Of a DNA stretch of 64,000 nt, positions 52,250 to 59,527 are shown in pieces. The notes below the pieces were generated by a model. The model saw only the letters and a list, made by a program, of their open reading frames with translations. It ran no database searches and was not told the DNA's origin. A program made the position numbers and the translations under genes. Position 1 is the first letter of the stretch; each line of letters opens with the position of its first letter. Location of the stretch: positions 28,037-92,036 of the forward strand of contig VHBH01000005.1 in assembly GCA_016872055.1 (NCBI GenBank), given 5' to 3'. This DNA comes from Nitrososphaerota archaeon. Lineage in GTDB: Archaea > Thermoproteota > Nitrososphaeria > Nitrososphaerales > Nitrosopumilaceae.

Positions 52250-52684
52250 GTGAAAAAGAAAAACATCATTGGTCTTGGACTAGTGGGAATTGCAATATCT
52301 GTTGTGTTTGGTCTGATTTTGACTGCTCCTTCTGGAGACGATGAGCGGGAGAAGATCTATCATGCAAGGTTAGCAGATCCAAAACAATACCAAGATGGAG
52401 TTTTTTCTGATACGTTTTTTATCAAGCAAGGTCAGTACGAGTTTCGATTTGTGCCAAATGGTGATAGCCCTCAAAAATTATCCATTTCATTAGATGGGTT
52501 GTCATTTTCATTTGCCGAGAATTTCATCTTAGAGTCAACTGAACATGGAGACATTGGTAAATACTATACTTGGAAATATCTGGGCCAAGACAAAATCGAG
52601 ATTCCAGAAGACCAAGAACTTCGAATCAGAATCAACCCAAATGGGAATGTACTAGGACCAGTTTCGGTTTATTTGATAAAATAG
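52250..52684 (+). CDS. membrane-anchored extracellular protein of unknown function
   Basis: A 144-residue protein with one N-terminal hydrophobic segment (residues about 5-25, IIGLGLVGIAISVVFGLILTA) after a KKK start, then a beta-rich extracellular domain (FIKQGQYEFRFVPNGDSPQ; YLGQDKIEIPEDQELRIRINPNG). GTG at 52250 is preferred because a TATA-like TTTTAATAGG lies about 25 bases upstream; a longer frame to 52202 would include the promoter. No family recognised. Confidence 0.65.
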   Translation: MKKKNIIGLGLVGIAISVVFGLILTAPSGDDEREKIYHARLADPKQYQDGVFSDTFFIKQGQYEFRFVPNGDSPQKLSISLDGLSFSFAENFILESTEHGDIGKYYTWKYLGQDKIEIPEDQELRIRINPNGNVLGPVSVYLIK

Positions 52685-52689
52685 GACTG

Positions 52690-52784
52690 GCGTGACCCCA
52701 AACGCAGAACCATGAGAGAACACCTCTCTTATCCATAGCGCCAATGCGCCTTTTTAGACACAAATCAATTCTGCTGGGTCACGC
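52690..52784. ncRNA. candidate structured RNA with closing and inner stems
   Basis: GCGTGACCC (52690-52698) pairs with GGGTCACGC (52776-52784) over 9 perfect bases; after a small internal loop GCAGAA (52704-52709) pairs with TTCTGC (52769-52774). Inside are two further hairpins, GAGAG/CTCTC (52714-52728) and GCGC/GCGC (52738-52749). The four helices give a branched fold of about 95 bases in the 266-base gap before an SDR gene. Minus-strand transcription is hinted at by a TATA-like box near 52805. I cannot match it to a known class. Confidence 0.5.
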
Positions 52785-52950
52785 GCCCATTAGTCGATAG
52801 GATTTATGTCCTTTCGCATCAATATGTATAGGAATTTATGTTATTTAAGATTTAGTGTGAATTTTTACATAAAAAGATCTAGATATATTAAAATTATTTT
52901 TGGTTGGATTTTTCAAACAGCAATATACCTGGAATAATCCTAGCCAACAA

Positions 52951-53694
52951 ATGAAGCTCTCCGGTAAAATCGCAATCATAACTGGCGGAAGTAGGGGAAT
53001 CGGAAAAGCAATTGCAAAAGAGTTTCTTGCAAACGGTGCAAGCGTTGTGATTTCTGGAAAAGGCCAAAAAAAGCTGGACGAATCCGCAAAGGAGATTGGC
53101 GCATTTGCCATACAGGCTGACATTAGAAAAGAATCCGAAGTTCAAAATCTCATAGAAAAATCAATTGAAAAATTTGGTAGATTGGACATCTTGGTAAACA
53201 ATGCTGGAATTTTTCCCAAGATTAAGCTTCTCCATGAGATTTCAGATTCAGAGTGGAGGGATGTCTTGGATGTCAATCTCAACGGTTCATTTTATGCCAC
53301 AAAATATTCCATAGCACATTTGCAAAAAAATGGAGGTGCAATAATCAATATTGCATCCTCTGCTGGTATAAAGGCATATGAGAATTTTAATGCGGACGCA
53401 TATTCTGCGTCAAAGGCGGCCTTAGTTTTGCTAACCAAATGTTGGGCATTGGAATATGCAAAAAATAAGATTCGCGTTAACTGTATTTGTCCTGGTGTTG
53501 TAGAAACAGACATGACGTCGGAATTTCTTTCAACTCCAGCTACTAGAGAGATGATGAACTATGCGTATCCTATAGGAAGGTTTGGCACAGTAGATGATGT
53601 TGCAAAGGCTGCCCTATATTTTGCATCAGAGCAAGACTCTTCTTGGGTTACTGGCGCTGTTTTGCCCTTGGATGGCGGCGAATCCCTAAAGTAA
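52951..53694 (+). CDS. short-chain dehydrogenase/reductase, FabG-like
   Basis: A 247-residue classical SDR. It has TGGSRGIGKAIA (residues 10-21), NNAG in LVNNAGIFPK, the catalytic Ser in IASSAGI, and YSASKAAL (Tyr-x3-Lys), plus the CPGVVETDM and DGG end of FabG-like reductases. Candidate substrates are a 3-oxoacyl thioester or another ketone; unproven. ATG 52951 lies just after TAGCCAACAA; an AT-rich ATATATTAAAATTATT 70-80 bases upstream may be the promoter. A long in-frame extension upstream has no conserved residues. Confidence 0.9.
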   Translation: MKLSGKIAIITGGSRGIGKAIAKEFLANGASVVISGKGQKKLDESAKEIGAFAIQADIRKESEVQNLIEKSIEKFGRLDILVNNAGIFPKIKLLHEISDSEWRDVLDVNLNGSFYATKYSIAHLQKNGGAIINIASSAGIKAYENFNADAYSASKAALVLLTKCWALEYAKNKIRVNCICPGVVETDMTSEFLSTPATREMMNYAYPIGRFGTVDDVAKAALYFASEQDSSWVTGAVLPLDGGESLK

Positions 53695-53728
53695 ATCAAT
53701 TTAATACACCAAGATTCAGATATGTACA

Positions 53729-53938
53729 TTGGAATCAATAAAGAAAAGACGCGCAAAGACACTCATTTTGCTTTCAACCATATGGTTGGCAGTTGCAATA
53801 CCATTGCCGTTTTTGTTTAATGTGCCGGAGGAAGCAACGCCACAATATTTCACACTGATTCAGATTTTGGGCTTCATCTCAATTCCATTTGTAGCACTTG
53901 GAATTGCGTGGACGCTCAAGCCAGAGCTAGCGCAATAA
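53729..53938 (+). CDS. small membrane protein with two helices
   Basis: A 69-residue protein with two hydrophobic stretches (about residues 11-29 and 43-60, GFISIPFVALGIAWTL) after a KKRRAK start. Begins with TTG 53729, 34 bases after the SDR stop; ends one base before the CysQ-like gene. No function apparent. Confidence 0.55.
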   Translation: MESIKKRRAKTLILLSTIWLAVAIPLPFLFNVPEEATPQYFTLIQILGFISIPFVALGIAWTLKPELAQ

Positions 53939-53939
53939 C

Positions 53940-54752
53940 ATGTCCAATAGCCTACCATTTTTACATCCCATCAGCGAAGCCTATCTTGCCTTGGATGCTG
54001 CAAAAAAGGCAAGCTTGGCTGTGATGACAGTGTATGGGGAAGAGTTTACGTCTCACCTAAAGGATGATGATTCTCCAATAACAAAGGCTGACCTGCAAAG
54101 TAATGAAATAATCAAGCAGACTCTGGCATCATCTGGTCATCACATTCTATCTGAGGAAGATGTTGATGATGTATCTAGGCTGGGCCAGGAAAAGATTTGG
54201 ATTGTGGATCCGCTTGATGGGACAAGCGACTTTGTCAATAGGACAGGCGAATTTACCATTATGATTGCTCTAGTACACAACAAGGTTCCAATTCTTGGTG
54301 TTATTAGCAGGCCCACAACCAACACAATATTTTTGGCGCAGAAGAATTCCGGCGCATTCAAGCTTGAAAATGAAAAATGGGTAAGACTACAGGTCAGCAA
54401 TACAAGAAATTTGGCGCAATGCAAGGCTGTAGGAAGTAGATTCCACCTAACAGAACAAGAAAAAGAGTTTTTCAAAAAACTTGGTGTTGCTAGCTTTGAG
54501 AGCCGGGGTAGCTCATTGAAAGTAGCGGAGATTTGTCAGGGCTCGGCAGACTTGTATCTTACCACATCAAACAAAATAAAACAGTGGGATACGTGCGCAT
54601 CGCACTGCCTTATTACAGAGTCTGGGGGTAGAATCACTGACATCTATGGTAATCTGATTTTATACAATACGGAAAAGGTAAACCATGAAAACGGCTTAAT
54701 TGTGACAAACGGCTTGGTCCACGAAGAGATAATTCGAAAATATAACAGCTAG
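53940..54752 (+). CDS. inositol-monophosphatase-family phosphatase, CysQ-like
   Basis: A 270-residue metal-dependent phosphatase of the IMPase/SuhB/CysQ superfamily. Metal-binding motif EEDVDD-region ILSEEDVDD, DPLDGTSDFVNR (near residue 92), and the late WDTCASHC (normally WDxxA). The neighbour, convergent, is APS kinase, and CysQ hydrolyses PAP formed from PAPS, so a 3'(2'),5'-bisphosphate phosphatase role in sulfate metabolism is likely; inositol or NADP substrates are possible. The stop lies in CTAG (54749-54752), shared with the APS kinase stop. Confidence 0.85.
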   Translation: MSNSLPFLHPISEAYLALDAAKKASLAVMTVYGEEFTSHLKDDDSPITKADLQSNEIIKQTLASSGHHILSEEDVDDVSRLGQEKIWIVDPLDGTSDFVNRTGEFTIMIALVHNKVPILGVISRPTTNTIFLAQKNSGAFKLENEKWVRLQVSNTRNLAQCKAVGSRFHLTEQEKEFFKKLGVASFESRGSSLKVAEICQGSADLYLTTSNKIKQWDTCASHCLITESGGRITDIYGNLILYNTEKVNHENGLIVTNGLVHEEIIRKYNS

Positions 54753-55261
54753 GCTACGTTTTTTGATTTTAGAAAGCTTAGCATTTTTTGTACTGACTCG
54801 TCCAGTGTTTCCTTGTCAGTTTCTACCACAAAGTCTGGGTTTGTCGGTATGTCGTATGGATCTGAAACACCCGTGAATTGCTTGATTTCGTTTGCTCGTG
54901 CCTTTTTGTACATGCCTTTGACATCTCTAGTTTCGCATTCCTCTAGGGAGCATTTGACATATACTTCAAAGAATTTTGAGTCATCTCCCACAATTTTTCT
55001 TGCGTCTGCTCGATTCTCAAAGAATGGAGAAACCAGCGAAACTCCTACTGGCACATTATGCTTGATCAATAGCTTTGCTAGGTGGGCGACCTTTTTGTTG
55101 TGCTCTACTCTTCCTTCCTTTGTAAAGTCCTTTGGTGAGAGCCACTCTCTTAACTCATCTCCATCTAGAATGGCAAGGTTTGGTACGACTTTTTGCATTG
55201 TGCGAACTATGGTTGTCTTACCAGAGCAGGGGAGCCCTGTCATCCATACTACAAATGCCAT
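54749..55261 (-). CDS. cysC: adenylylsulfate kinase (APS kinase)
   Basis: Phosphorylates APS to PAPS. The 170-residue protein has the P-loop TGLPCSGKTTI (residues 8-18), DGDELREWLS, and the ARKIVGDDSKFFEVYVKCSLEECETRDVKGMYKKA (landmark CETRDVKGMYKKA) lid region, and YDIPTNPDF. These are CysC features. PAPS is not needed by the APS-type reductase at 36206, so the product may serve sulfation. Stop in the CTAG shared with the CysQ-like gene. Start ATG 55261, 36 bases from the next gene. Confidence 0.94.
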   Translation of the reverse strand: MAFVVWMTGLPCSGKTTIVRTMQKVVPNLAILDGDELREWLSPKDFTKEGRVEHNKKVAHLAKLLIKHNVPVGVSLVSPFFENRADARKIVGDDSKFFEVYVKCSLEECETRDVKGMYKKARANEIKQFTGVSDPYDIPTNPDFVVETDKETLDESVQKMLSFLKSKNVA

Positions 55262-55297
55262 TTTCAGATTGCCTGCCTTTTGTAGCTCTTAAAGACT

Positions 55298-55840
55298 TTA
55301 CGACACAAACCAGTCTTGCTTTTCCAGATAATCGATCTGCTGCAGTATAGTCTCCATTTTTGTAGAAACTGCCATTACTGACTGGAACTGCTCATACATT
55401 GCTTGTTCTTCTTCTTTTGATATGATTTCAGCCTCTGCCTTATTGAAGAACTCTTCTTCTTTTTTTAGATGATCTTCTAGGTATATGGAATAGGTTCTCA
55501 GGAATCTAGCTACTGGTTCACGAGAGTCCTTTCCTTGCTTCCAGTCTTGGAGGTGTTTGCTGATATTTTTTGCAATCCTTCGGGAAAACTCATGCTCAAT
55601 CATGAATTTTCTGATTTCGTCCTTTAGGGAATCATAGCTTGCAACGCAGGCAAAATACGAGTCCTCCTCCCTGGAATAATGGATTGAATCTAGGAATTCA
55701 GAAATTACAAAGTTGATTTTTTCAATGTCAGATAATGGAATGTTTTTTCCTGCATAGAGATCTTGGTAGCACTTGAGAATAATTTTTTCTAGTCTCTTTA
55801 TTTTGAGATGATCTTGCCTTAGGATGTCTGTTGCGCTCAT
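55298..55840 (-). CDS. hemerythrin-like (HHE) protein
   Basis: A 180-residue helical protein of the HHE cation-binding family. Expected ligands: His in LRQDHLKIKRL (helix 1), HYSREEDSYF (HxxxE), His in IEHEFSRR, and His in LEDHLKKEEEFF. Such proteins bind a di-iron centre; roles include oxygen or nitric oxide sensing and iron-cluster care. Start ATG 55840 overlaps the end of the upstream SDR gene by 4 bases. Confidence 0.8.
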   Translation of the reverse strand: MSATDILRQDHLKIKRLEKIILKCYQDLYAGKNIPLSDIEKINFVISEFLDSIHYSREEDSYFACVASYDSLKDEIRKFMIEHEFSRRIAKNISKHLQDWKQGKDSREPVARFLRTYSIYLEDHLKKEEEFFNKAEAEIISKEEEQAMYEQFQSVMAVSTKMETILQQIDYLEKQDWFVS

Positions 55841-56478
55841 ACTACAAAATTAGAATTTGCCCCATCAAATGGAATGGTAACGCCAGAAAGATACTTGATT
55901 TTGTTTTCAACTATTCCTTTGACAAAATCTCCAATTTCTCTTGGCTCGCCAAGTCTTTTCATTGGGATGTTTTTTGCCATGTCTAACGCATTGCCAAGAA
56001 CGCGCACCCGATCTGTGTTGATCAATCCAGGCGCAATGTTTACGCAGCTTACCTTTCTTGCTGCAAGCTCCTTACTTGCAAGCTTGAAAACGGCGGTAAA
56101 CGCCAGTCTGTACGCACTGGAAATAACCAGTCTCGGATTTGGCTCCTTGATGACACCAGATGTTATCACAAAGATGTACCCGCCATCGCGAACCTTTATC
56201 TTTTGAAGTAAGAGGCAGAATCCCAAGAACAGCTGGTTGTGGTATTTTTGCCACTCTTTTTCGGTTACCTCAGAGAACTGTTTTGGTGGTGGTCCACCTG
56301 TGTTTAGAATCAAGATGTCTGTCTGTTTTTGTTTTTTTATGAATCGCTTGACGCTTGATAGGTTTGCAGTGTCGATTTCTTTTCTAGATGTTGCCACAAC
56401 ATCACATCCAATTGACGACAGAGAATCTGCGATTGCCTTTCCTATTCCCTTAGAGCCGCCAAGAACAATTGCTTTCAT
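55837..56478 (-). CDS. short-chain dehydrogenase/reductase
   Basis: A 213-residue SDR with an N-terminal GGSKGIGKAIA (residues 8-18) and NTGGPPPKQF in place of the usual NNAG. A catalytic Ser in VITSGVIKEPNPR and Tyr-x3 in SSAYRLAFTAVF (Arg instead of Lys) are seen, so activity is unclear, as in the divergent YciK/glucose-dehydrogenase-like group. Coupled with the hemerythrin-like gene by a 4-base overlap. Substrate unknown. Confidence 0.8.
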   Translation of the reverse strand: MKAIVLGGSKGIGKAIADSLSSIGCDVVATSRKEIDTANLSSVKRFIKKQKQTDILILNTGGPPPKQFSEVTEKEWQKYHNQLFLGFCLLLQKIKVRDGGYIFVITSGVIKEPNPRLVISSAYRLAFTAVFKLASKELAARKVSCVNIAPGLINTDRVRVLGNALDMAKNIPMKRLGEPREIGDFVKGIVENKIKYLSGVTIPFDGANSNFVV

Positions 56479-56517
56479 TGTATCATGGTATAATTATAAT
56501 TGATTTTAATCTAGTGG

Positions 56518-57345
56518 CTATTCGAGCTCAAAGAATATCACTTGTCTTGTATGGTCTTGTATGATTCCAAAGTGGGGCCTGGCAAATCCCCCTCCATAGT
56601 ATCCTTGCGGGCCGCCAAGACCCATCCTTATCAGATAGTTTGAATTCTTCTCAATTGGGATTTGTCTTTTTCGGAGAGTATATTGTGAGATTTGTTCCGT
56701 TTCATATCTGAATGGTAAAATGTTCGTGATTTCGTCACCGGTTTGCTTGATGGCTGCTTCCATGTGTTGGTGTCCGCAAAGAATTAGGAAATTGTCCAGC
56801 TCGGCCTTTGCCTCACCAAATGCAGACTCTGCTTTATAGTGATACCCGGAGTAACTGAAAAACTCAAAGTCTTCTTCTGATAGTCTCTGCCAGGTTCGCT
56901 GGTACAGCCAAGGATCATCGCCTTTCTTTGTTATTTTGTCTGGGTTTACTGGGCCGCCGTGTACGCAGAAAAGTCTGTGCTTTCTGTCTATTACAAACTG
57001 GTCTCCAAATGTGCCGTCCTTGTTTTGCCTAAAGAATTCAGTATCCTGATTTGATAGTGATTCATGCTCCTTGAGGCTTGTATAGGAGCTTCCAGAGAGG
57101 AATTTTTTGTACAAAAACCCCTCATCGTGATTACCCATCACTGAAATCATCGGAAATGACTTGGCAAGCTCGCTCATCTTCTGCAGTACTTTCTTTGGGC
57201 TTGTGCCACGCTCTAACAGATCCCCCAGGTTGATAATCCTTGATGCTTTGCCGTATTTTTCTTCAAACTCGCAGGAGAATGCAATATCTAGTATTGTCTC
57301 CAGTCCCTCAATGTCTGCGTGAATATCAGAAAATACTAGATCCAT
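56518..57345 (-). CDS. metallophosphoesterase (calcineurin-like)
   Basis: A 275-residue two-metal phosphatase. Motifs: FSDIHADIEGL (residues 5-15), NLGDLLERGTSPKKVL, VMGNHDEGF, FCVHGGPVNP and LCGHQHME. This order is that of PPP-like and diadenosine-tetraphosphatase-like enzymes; the N-terminal SDIHxD and GDxxERG are similar to archaeal protein Ser/Thr phosphatases. The substrate is unknown. Start ATG 57345, 11 bases after the 50-residue protein gene on the same strand. Confidence 0.85.
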   Translation of the reverse strand: MDLVFSDIHADIEGLETILDIAFSCEFEEKYGKASRIINLGDLLERGTSPKKVLQKMSELAKSFPMISVMGNHDEGFLYKKFLSGSSYTSLKEHESLSNQDTEFFRQNKDGTFGDQFVIDRKHRLFCVHGGPVNPDKITKKGDDPWLYQRTWQRLSEEDFEFFSYSGYHYKAESAFGEAKAELDNFLILCGHQHMEAAIKQTGDEITNILPFRYETEQISQYTLRKRQIPIEKNSNYLIRMGLGGPQGYYGGGFARPHFGIIQDHTRQVIFFELE

Positions 57346-57356
57346 TGATTTGGATT

Positions 57357-57509
57357 TTAGTTAGCTACGTTTATTCCGTTTTCTTTGGCTTCTTGTTTTA
57401 TCTCTACTATCTGGTTGTTAATTTCTTCAATTTCAACTACTAGCTCTGCGCGTCTGTCTACTAGTGTCTTGAGCATAGCGCTGTAGAGATTTGTTAGTGT
57501 TTCACTCAT
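57357..57509 (-). CDS. 50-residue helical protein
   Basis: A 50-residue protein (MSETLTNLYSAMLKTLVDRR ... NVAN) with a heptad-like run of Leu, Val and Ile residues and many Glu, so a short coiled coil. Start ATG 57509; upstream on the minus strand a TTAGTAAG-type AT-rich stretch may be the promoter. It is 11 bases before the phosphoesterase gene and may be co-transcribed. Too short for family recognition. Confidence 0.5.
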   Translation of the reverse strand: MSETLTNLYSAMLKTLVDRRAELVVEIEEINNQIVEIKQEAKENGINVAN

Positions 57510-57580
57510 TTTTCTTCGAATCTCCTTTACGGTTTTAGTCTTAAACCCTTACTAATAATTTGTACTAGTGTATTTGTCAA

Positions 57581-57605
57581 CAATCAGCTCATCTTGAGCT
57601 TATTG
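57581..57605. repeat. inverted repeat/hairpin
   Basis: CAAT-c-AGCTCA pairs with TGAGCT-t-ATTG around a TCT loop; a stem of 10 pairs with one mismatch. Lies in the gap upstream of the 50-residue protein gene. Confidence 0.45.
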
Positions 57606-57728
57606 CGCACGATCTCCAAATTTTCCACATTGGAATGGTGGGAATTTGTGCAAGCCAAAATGGTCTTGGTTGCTTAATAAACCAGGTACGCATGGGTTAA
57701 ACACTAAACTGCTTCGTTGTAGCTCAGA

Positions 57729-57982
57729 ATGTTTGAGGATGTGGTCAGGGCCTGACAGAGGCATGGGCTGGCGCAATAATACAGGAAAGCGTACTAGGGG
57801 AAATTCAAGACTTCATTCCCGATTTGGTCTCACAGTTTGAACAGGGAGTAGACTAGAGTGTAGTGAAAGACCAGAGACTTAACAAGACATTTGACATTGT
57901 GGAAAGTGTTGTGCTAATGGATGCTACAGCACATGCATTGGACAAGTTCTCGGACAGAATTGTGGATCTGCTCTTTGGGTAA
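57729..57982 (+). pseudogene. decayed small gene
   Basis: One reading frame (57737-57982) has a coding-like helical content in two blocks, GLTEAWAGAIIQESVLGEI (starting near 57752) and a second block (about 57863-57982, ending KFSDRIVDLLFG), but is broken by TAG at 57854 and by TGA at 57734. A start-like ATG TTT GAG GAT at 57729 is in another phase and would need a one-base frameshift to join. The second block could be made from GTG 57863 as 39 residues. I cannot identify the ancestor. Confidence 0.4.
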
Positions 57983-58185
57983 GTATTTTTTAATGTATTA
58001 TCACATGCAGTCACACTTATTTCAAAAAGTACATCGCCAGTCTAGGTAAAAACAGTACAGCGACAACCTTTGACTAGACATTTTCCTAGGCCGTCATGTA
58101 ATTTAGAATCATGAAAACAACCCGCATGGAGGTTTTTACAGTTCATGAGCTGAATGTGGTCTTCTTACTAATCCATTTTGCTGTT

Positions 58186-58308
58186 TTACGCTACAGCTAT
58201 GCGGATTTGGCGGGATTCGTGGTTGCAAATGTTTTGGTGCAGATCTGCTAATGACTCCTCTTTGAATGTCAGATCGCATCTGTAACATTTCCATGCAGTT
58301 GTTGTCAT
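58186..58308 (-). CDS. mini C2H2 zinc-finger protein (40 residues)
   Basis: A 40-residue protein with CYRCDLTF then HQNICNH: Cys, Cys, His and His at C-x2-C-x12-H-x5-H, a C2H2 finger. I start it at ATG 58308 (MTTTAWKCYRC), supported by TTAAATAC read on the minus strand about 25 bases upstream (58330-58338); a longer in-frame start would add a tail across the promoter. It lies 78 bases downstream of nothing else on its strand and close to the egsA end. Confidence 0.65.
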   Translation of the reverse strand: MTTTAWKCYRCDLTFKEESLADLHQNICNHESRQIRIAVA

Positions 58309-58329
58309 GATATCACAAATGTGAATTTT

Positions 58330-58338
58330 GTATTTAAC
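58330..58338 (-). promoter_or_regulatory. TATA box of the 40-residue C2H2 gene
   Basis: GTTAAATAC on the minus strand lies 22-30 bases before ATG 58308. Confidence 0.45.
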
Positions 58339-58386
58339 GCGCGCGTAGAATTTGTATGGATAATTTCTACTAGCCAAAAAACAGGT

Positions 58387-59409
58387 CTAGATTACGCCGG
58401 TGCTTTTAGCAAGATCCAGTGCCTTCTTTTCTGTCATATTGATCCGCTTTAGAATGGTGTATCGCTCAGGCCGTAGTGATTGCGCAATGACTAGTGCCTG
58501 AGCTAGTGTTTCCTTTTTGAGACCGATCTGCCTTGCAGTAGTCGGTGCACCAACATTTTTGAGCGTATTTGTAATTTTTTTCCAGTCTTGGCCCTGAAGT
58601 TTTGCCATCAATATAGCTCCGATTCCACATTTTTCTCCATGAAGGCCAACATTTGGCGCTAGCTTGTCCAGTGCATGAGAGAATAGGTGTTCTGAGCCAG
58701 AACAAGGCCTGCTACTTCCAGCAATGCACGAAGCAACTCCTGCACTGATCAAGGCTTCGACTATTTCGCGAACGTCTGGCCGCTTTTTCTTTTCAGTTGC
58801 CTCTAGCAGAATTTTGGCACTCATTGATGCTAGATTAGACGAGTATCTTCCGTAGTATTCTCCGGTGTTGTCACGCCCAAGCTGCCAGTCCTTTACTGCG
58901 GTAATTTTTGCAACCAAATCACCGCATCCAGCTGCTAAGAGTTTCTTTGGTGCCTTTTTGATAACATCAATATCAACAAAGACACCAAGCGGTGCACTTG
59001 CAACAAGAGAATGTGGTTTTTCTCCCTTGATAGACACAAAGGGACTTGCTATTCCGTCATGCGATGCAGCGGTCGGCACACTAACAAAGGGTTTTCCTAA
59101 ATTATAGGAGATCATTTTTGCGATATCGACTGACCTTCCGCCTCCTACTCCAATTATGAGATCAGCCTTGTCCCCCCTTACTCGAGATTCTACTAGTCTA
59201 ATTGATTTTTCATCGTTTGTGCTTGGCACATGCCAAGACGACTTGATTTTAGAATCAGACAAAGATCTTGTAATTTTTGTTTTGACGATTTTTTGAACAT
59301 GGTTTCCTGCAATGACAGAGACCTTTTTTGTTGGGCCCAAGTCCAGCAGAAATTTTCCAAAATTTCCAATGTTTTTTTCTCCAACCACAATCAGGCGTGG
59401 AAGCTCCAT
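58387..59409 (-). CDS. egsA: sn-glycerol-1-phosphate dehydrogenase
   Basis: Makes the archaeal lipid backbone sn-glycerol 1-phosphate from dihydroxyacetone phosphate. The protein of about 340 residues has VGGGRSVDIAKMISY (NAD site) and the zinc residues in PTAASHDGIASPF, GSEHLFSHALD and GLHGEKCGIGA. I use ATG 59409 (MELPRLIVVGEKN), the conserved start; GTG 59457 is in frame and sits near where a minus-strand transcript would begin, so it remains possible. It is divergent from the proteasome beta gene. Confidence 0.93.
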   Translation of the reverse strand: MELPRLIVVGEKNIGNFGKFLLDLGPTKKVSVIAGNHVQKIVKTKITRSLSDSKIKSSWHVPSTNDEKSIRLVESRVRGDKADLIIGVGGGRSVDIAKMISYNLGKPFVSVPTAASHDGIASPFVSIKGEKPHSLVASAPLGVFVDIDVIKKAPKKLLAAGCGDLVAKITAVKDWQLGRDNTGEYYGRYSSNLASMSAKILLEATEKKKRPDVREIVEALISAGVASCIAGSSRPCSGSEHLFSHALDKLAPNVGLHGEKCGIGAILMAKLQGQDWKKITNTLKNVGAPTTARQIGLKKETLAQALVIAQSLRPERYTILKRINMTEKKALDLAKSTGVI

Positions 59410-59479
59410 TGTATGAGATGGAGAATTACGCATTACGTCATTGATTGAGCCTACCACTTATCAAGTTGACCCCCCAAAG

Positions 59480-59489
59480 TTATTTAAAA
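59480..59489. promoter_or_regulatory. TATA box, nearly palindromic, between egsA and psmB
   Basis: TTATTTAAAA reads as a TATA box both ways (CTTTTAAATAA on the minus strand). It is about 40 bases before psmB GTG 59528 and about 70 bases before egsA ATG 59409. Both genes may use it. Confidence 0.5.
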
Positions 59490-59527
59490 GGGTCCAAGCC
59501 TTTTCATGTTATCTAGGAGTATTTTCT

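Larger units (their letters stand above)
57510..58185. other. 676-base gap with a decayed gene and hairpins
   Basis: Contains no intact gene that I can support. It has a hairpin CAATCAGCTCA/TGAGCTTATTG (57581-57605, one mismatch), a second foldable stretch at 57607-57651, and a broken open frame at 57729-57982 described separately. The rest (57983-58185) is AT-rich with no recognisable feature. A TAGCTCAG at 57720 looks like a tRNA D arm but no cloverleaf can be drawn. Confidence 0.45.

Noticed and set aside
57720..57727. TAGCTCAG resembling a tRNA D arm
   Set aside because: No acceptor, anticodon or T stem can be drawn around it.
57646..57840. Open frame of 64 codons on the plus strand
   Set aside because: Basic, low-complexity-like content; the coding-like pattern lies in another frame and is described as a decayed gene.
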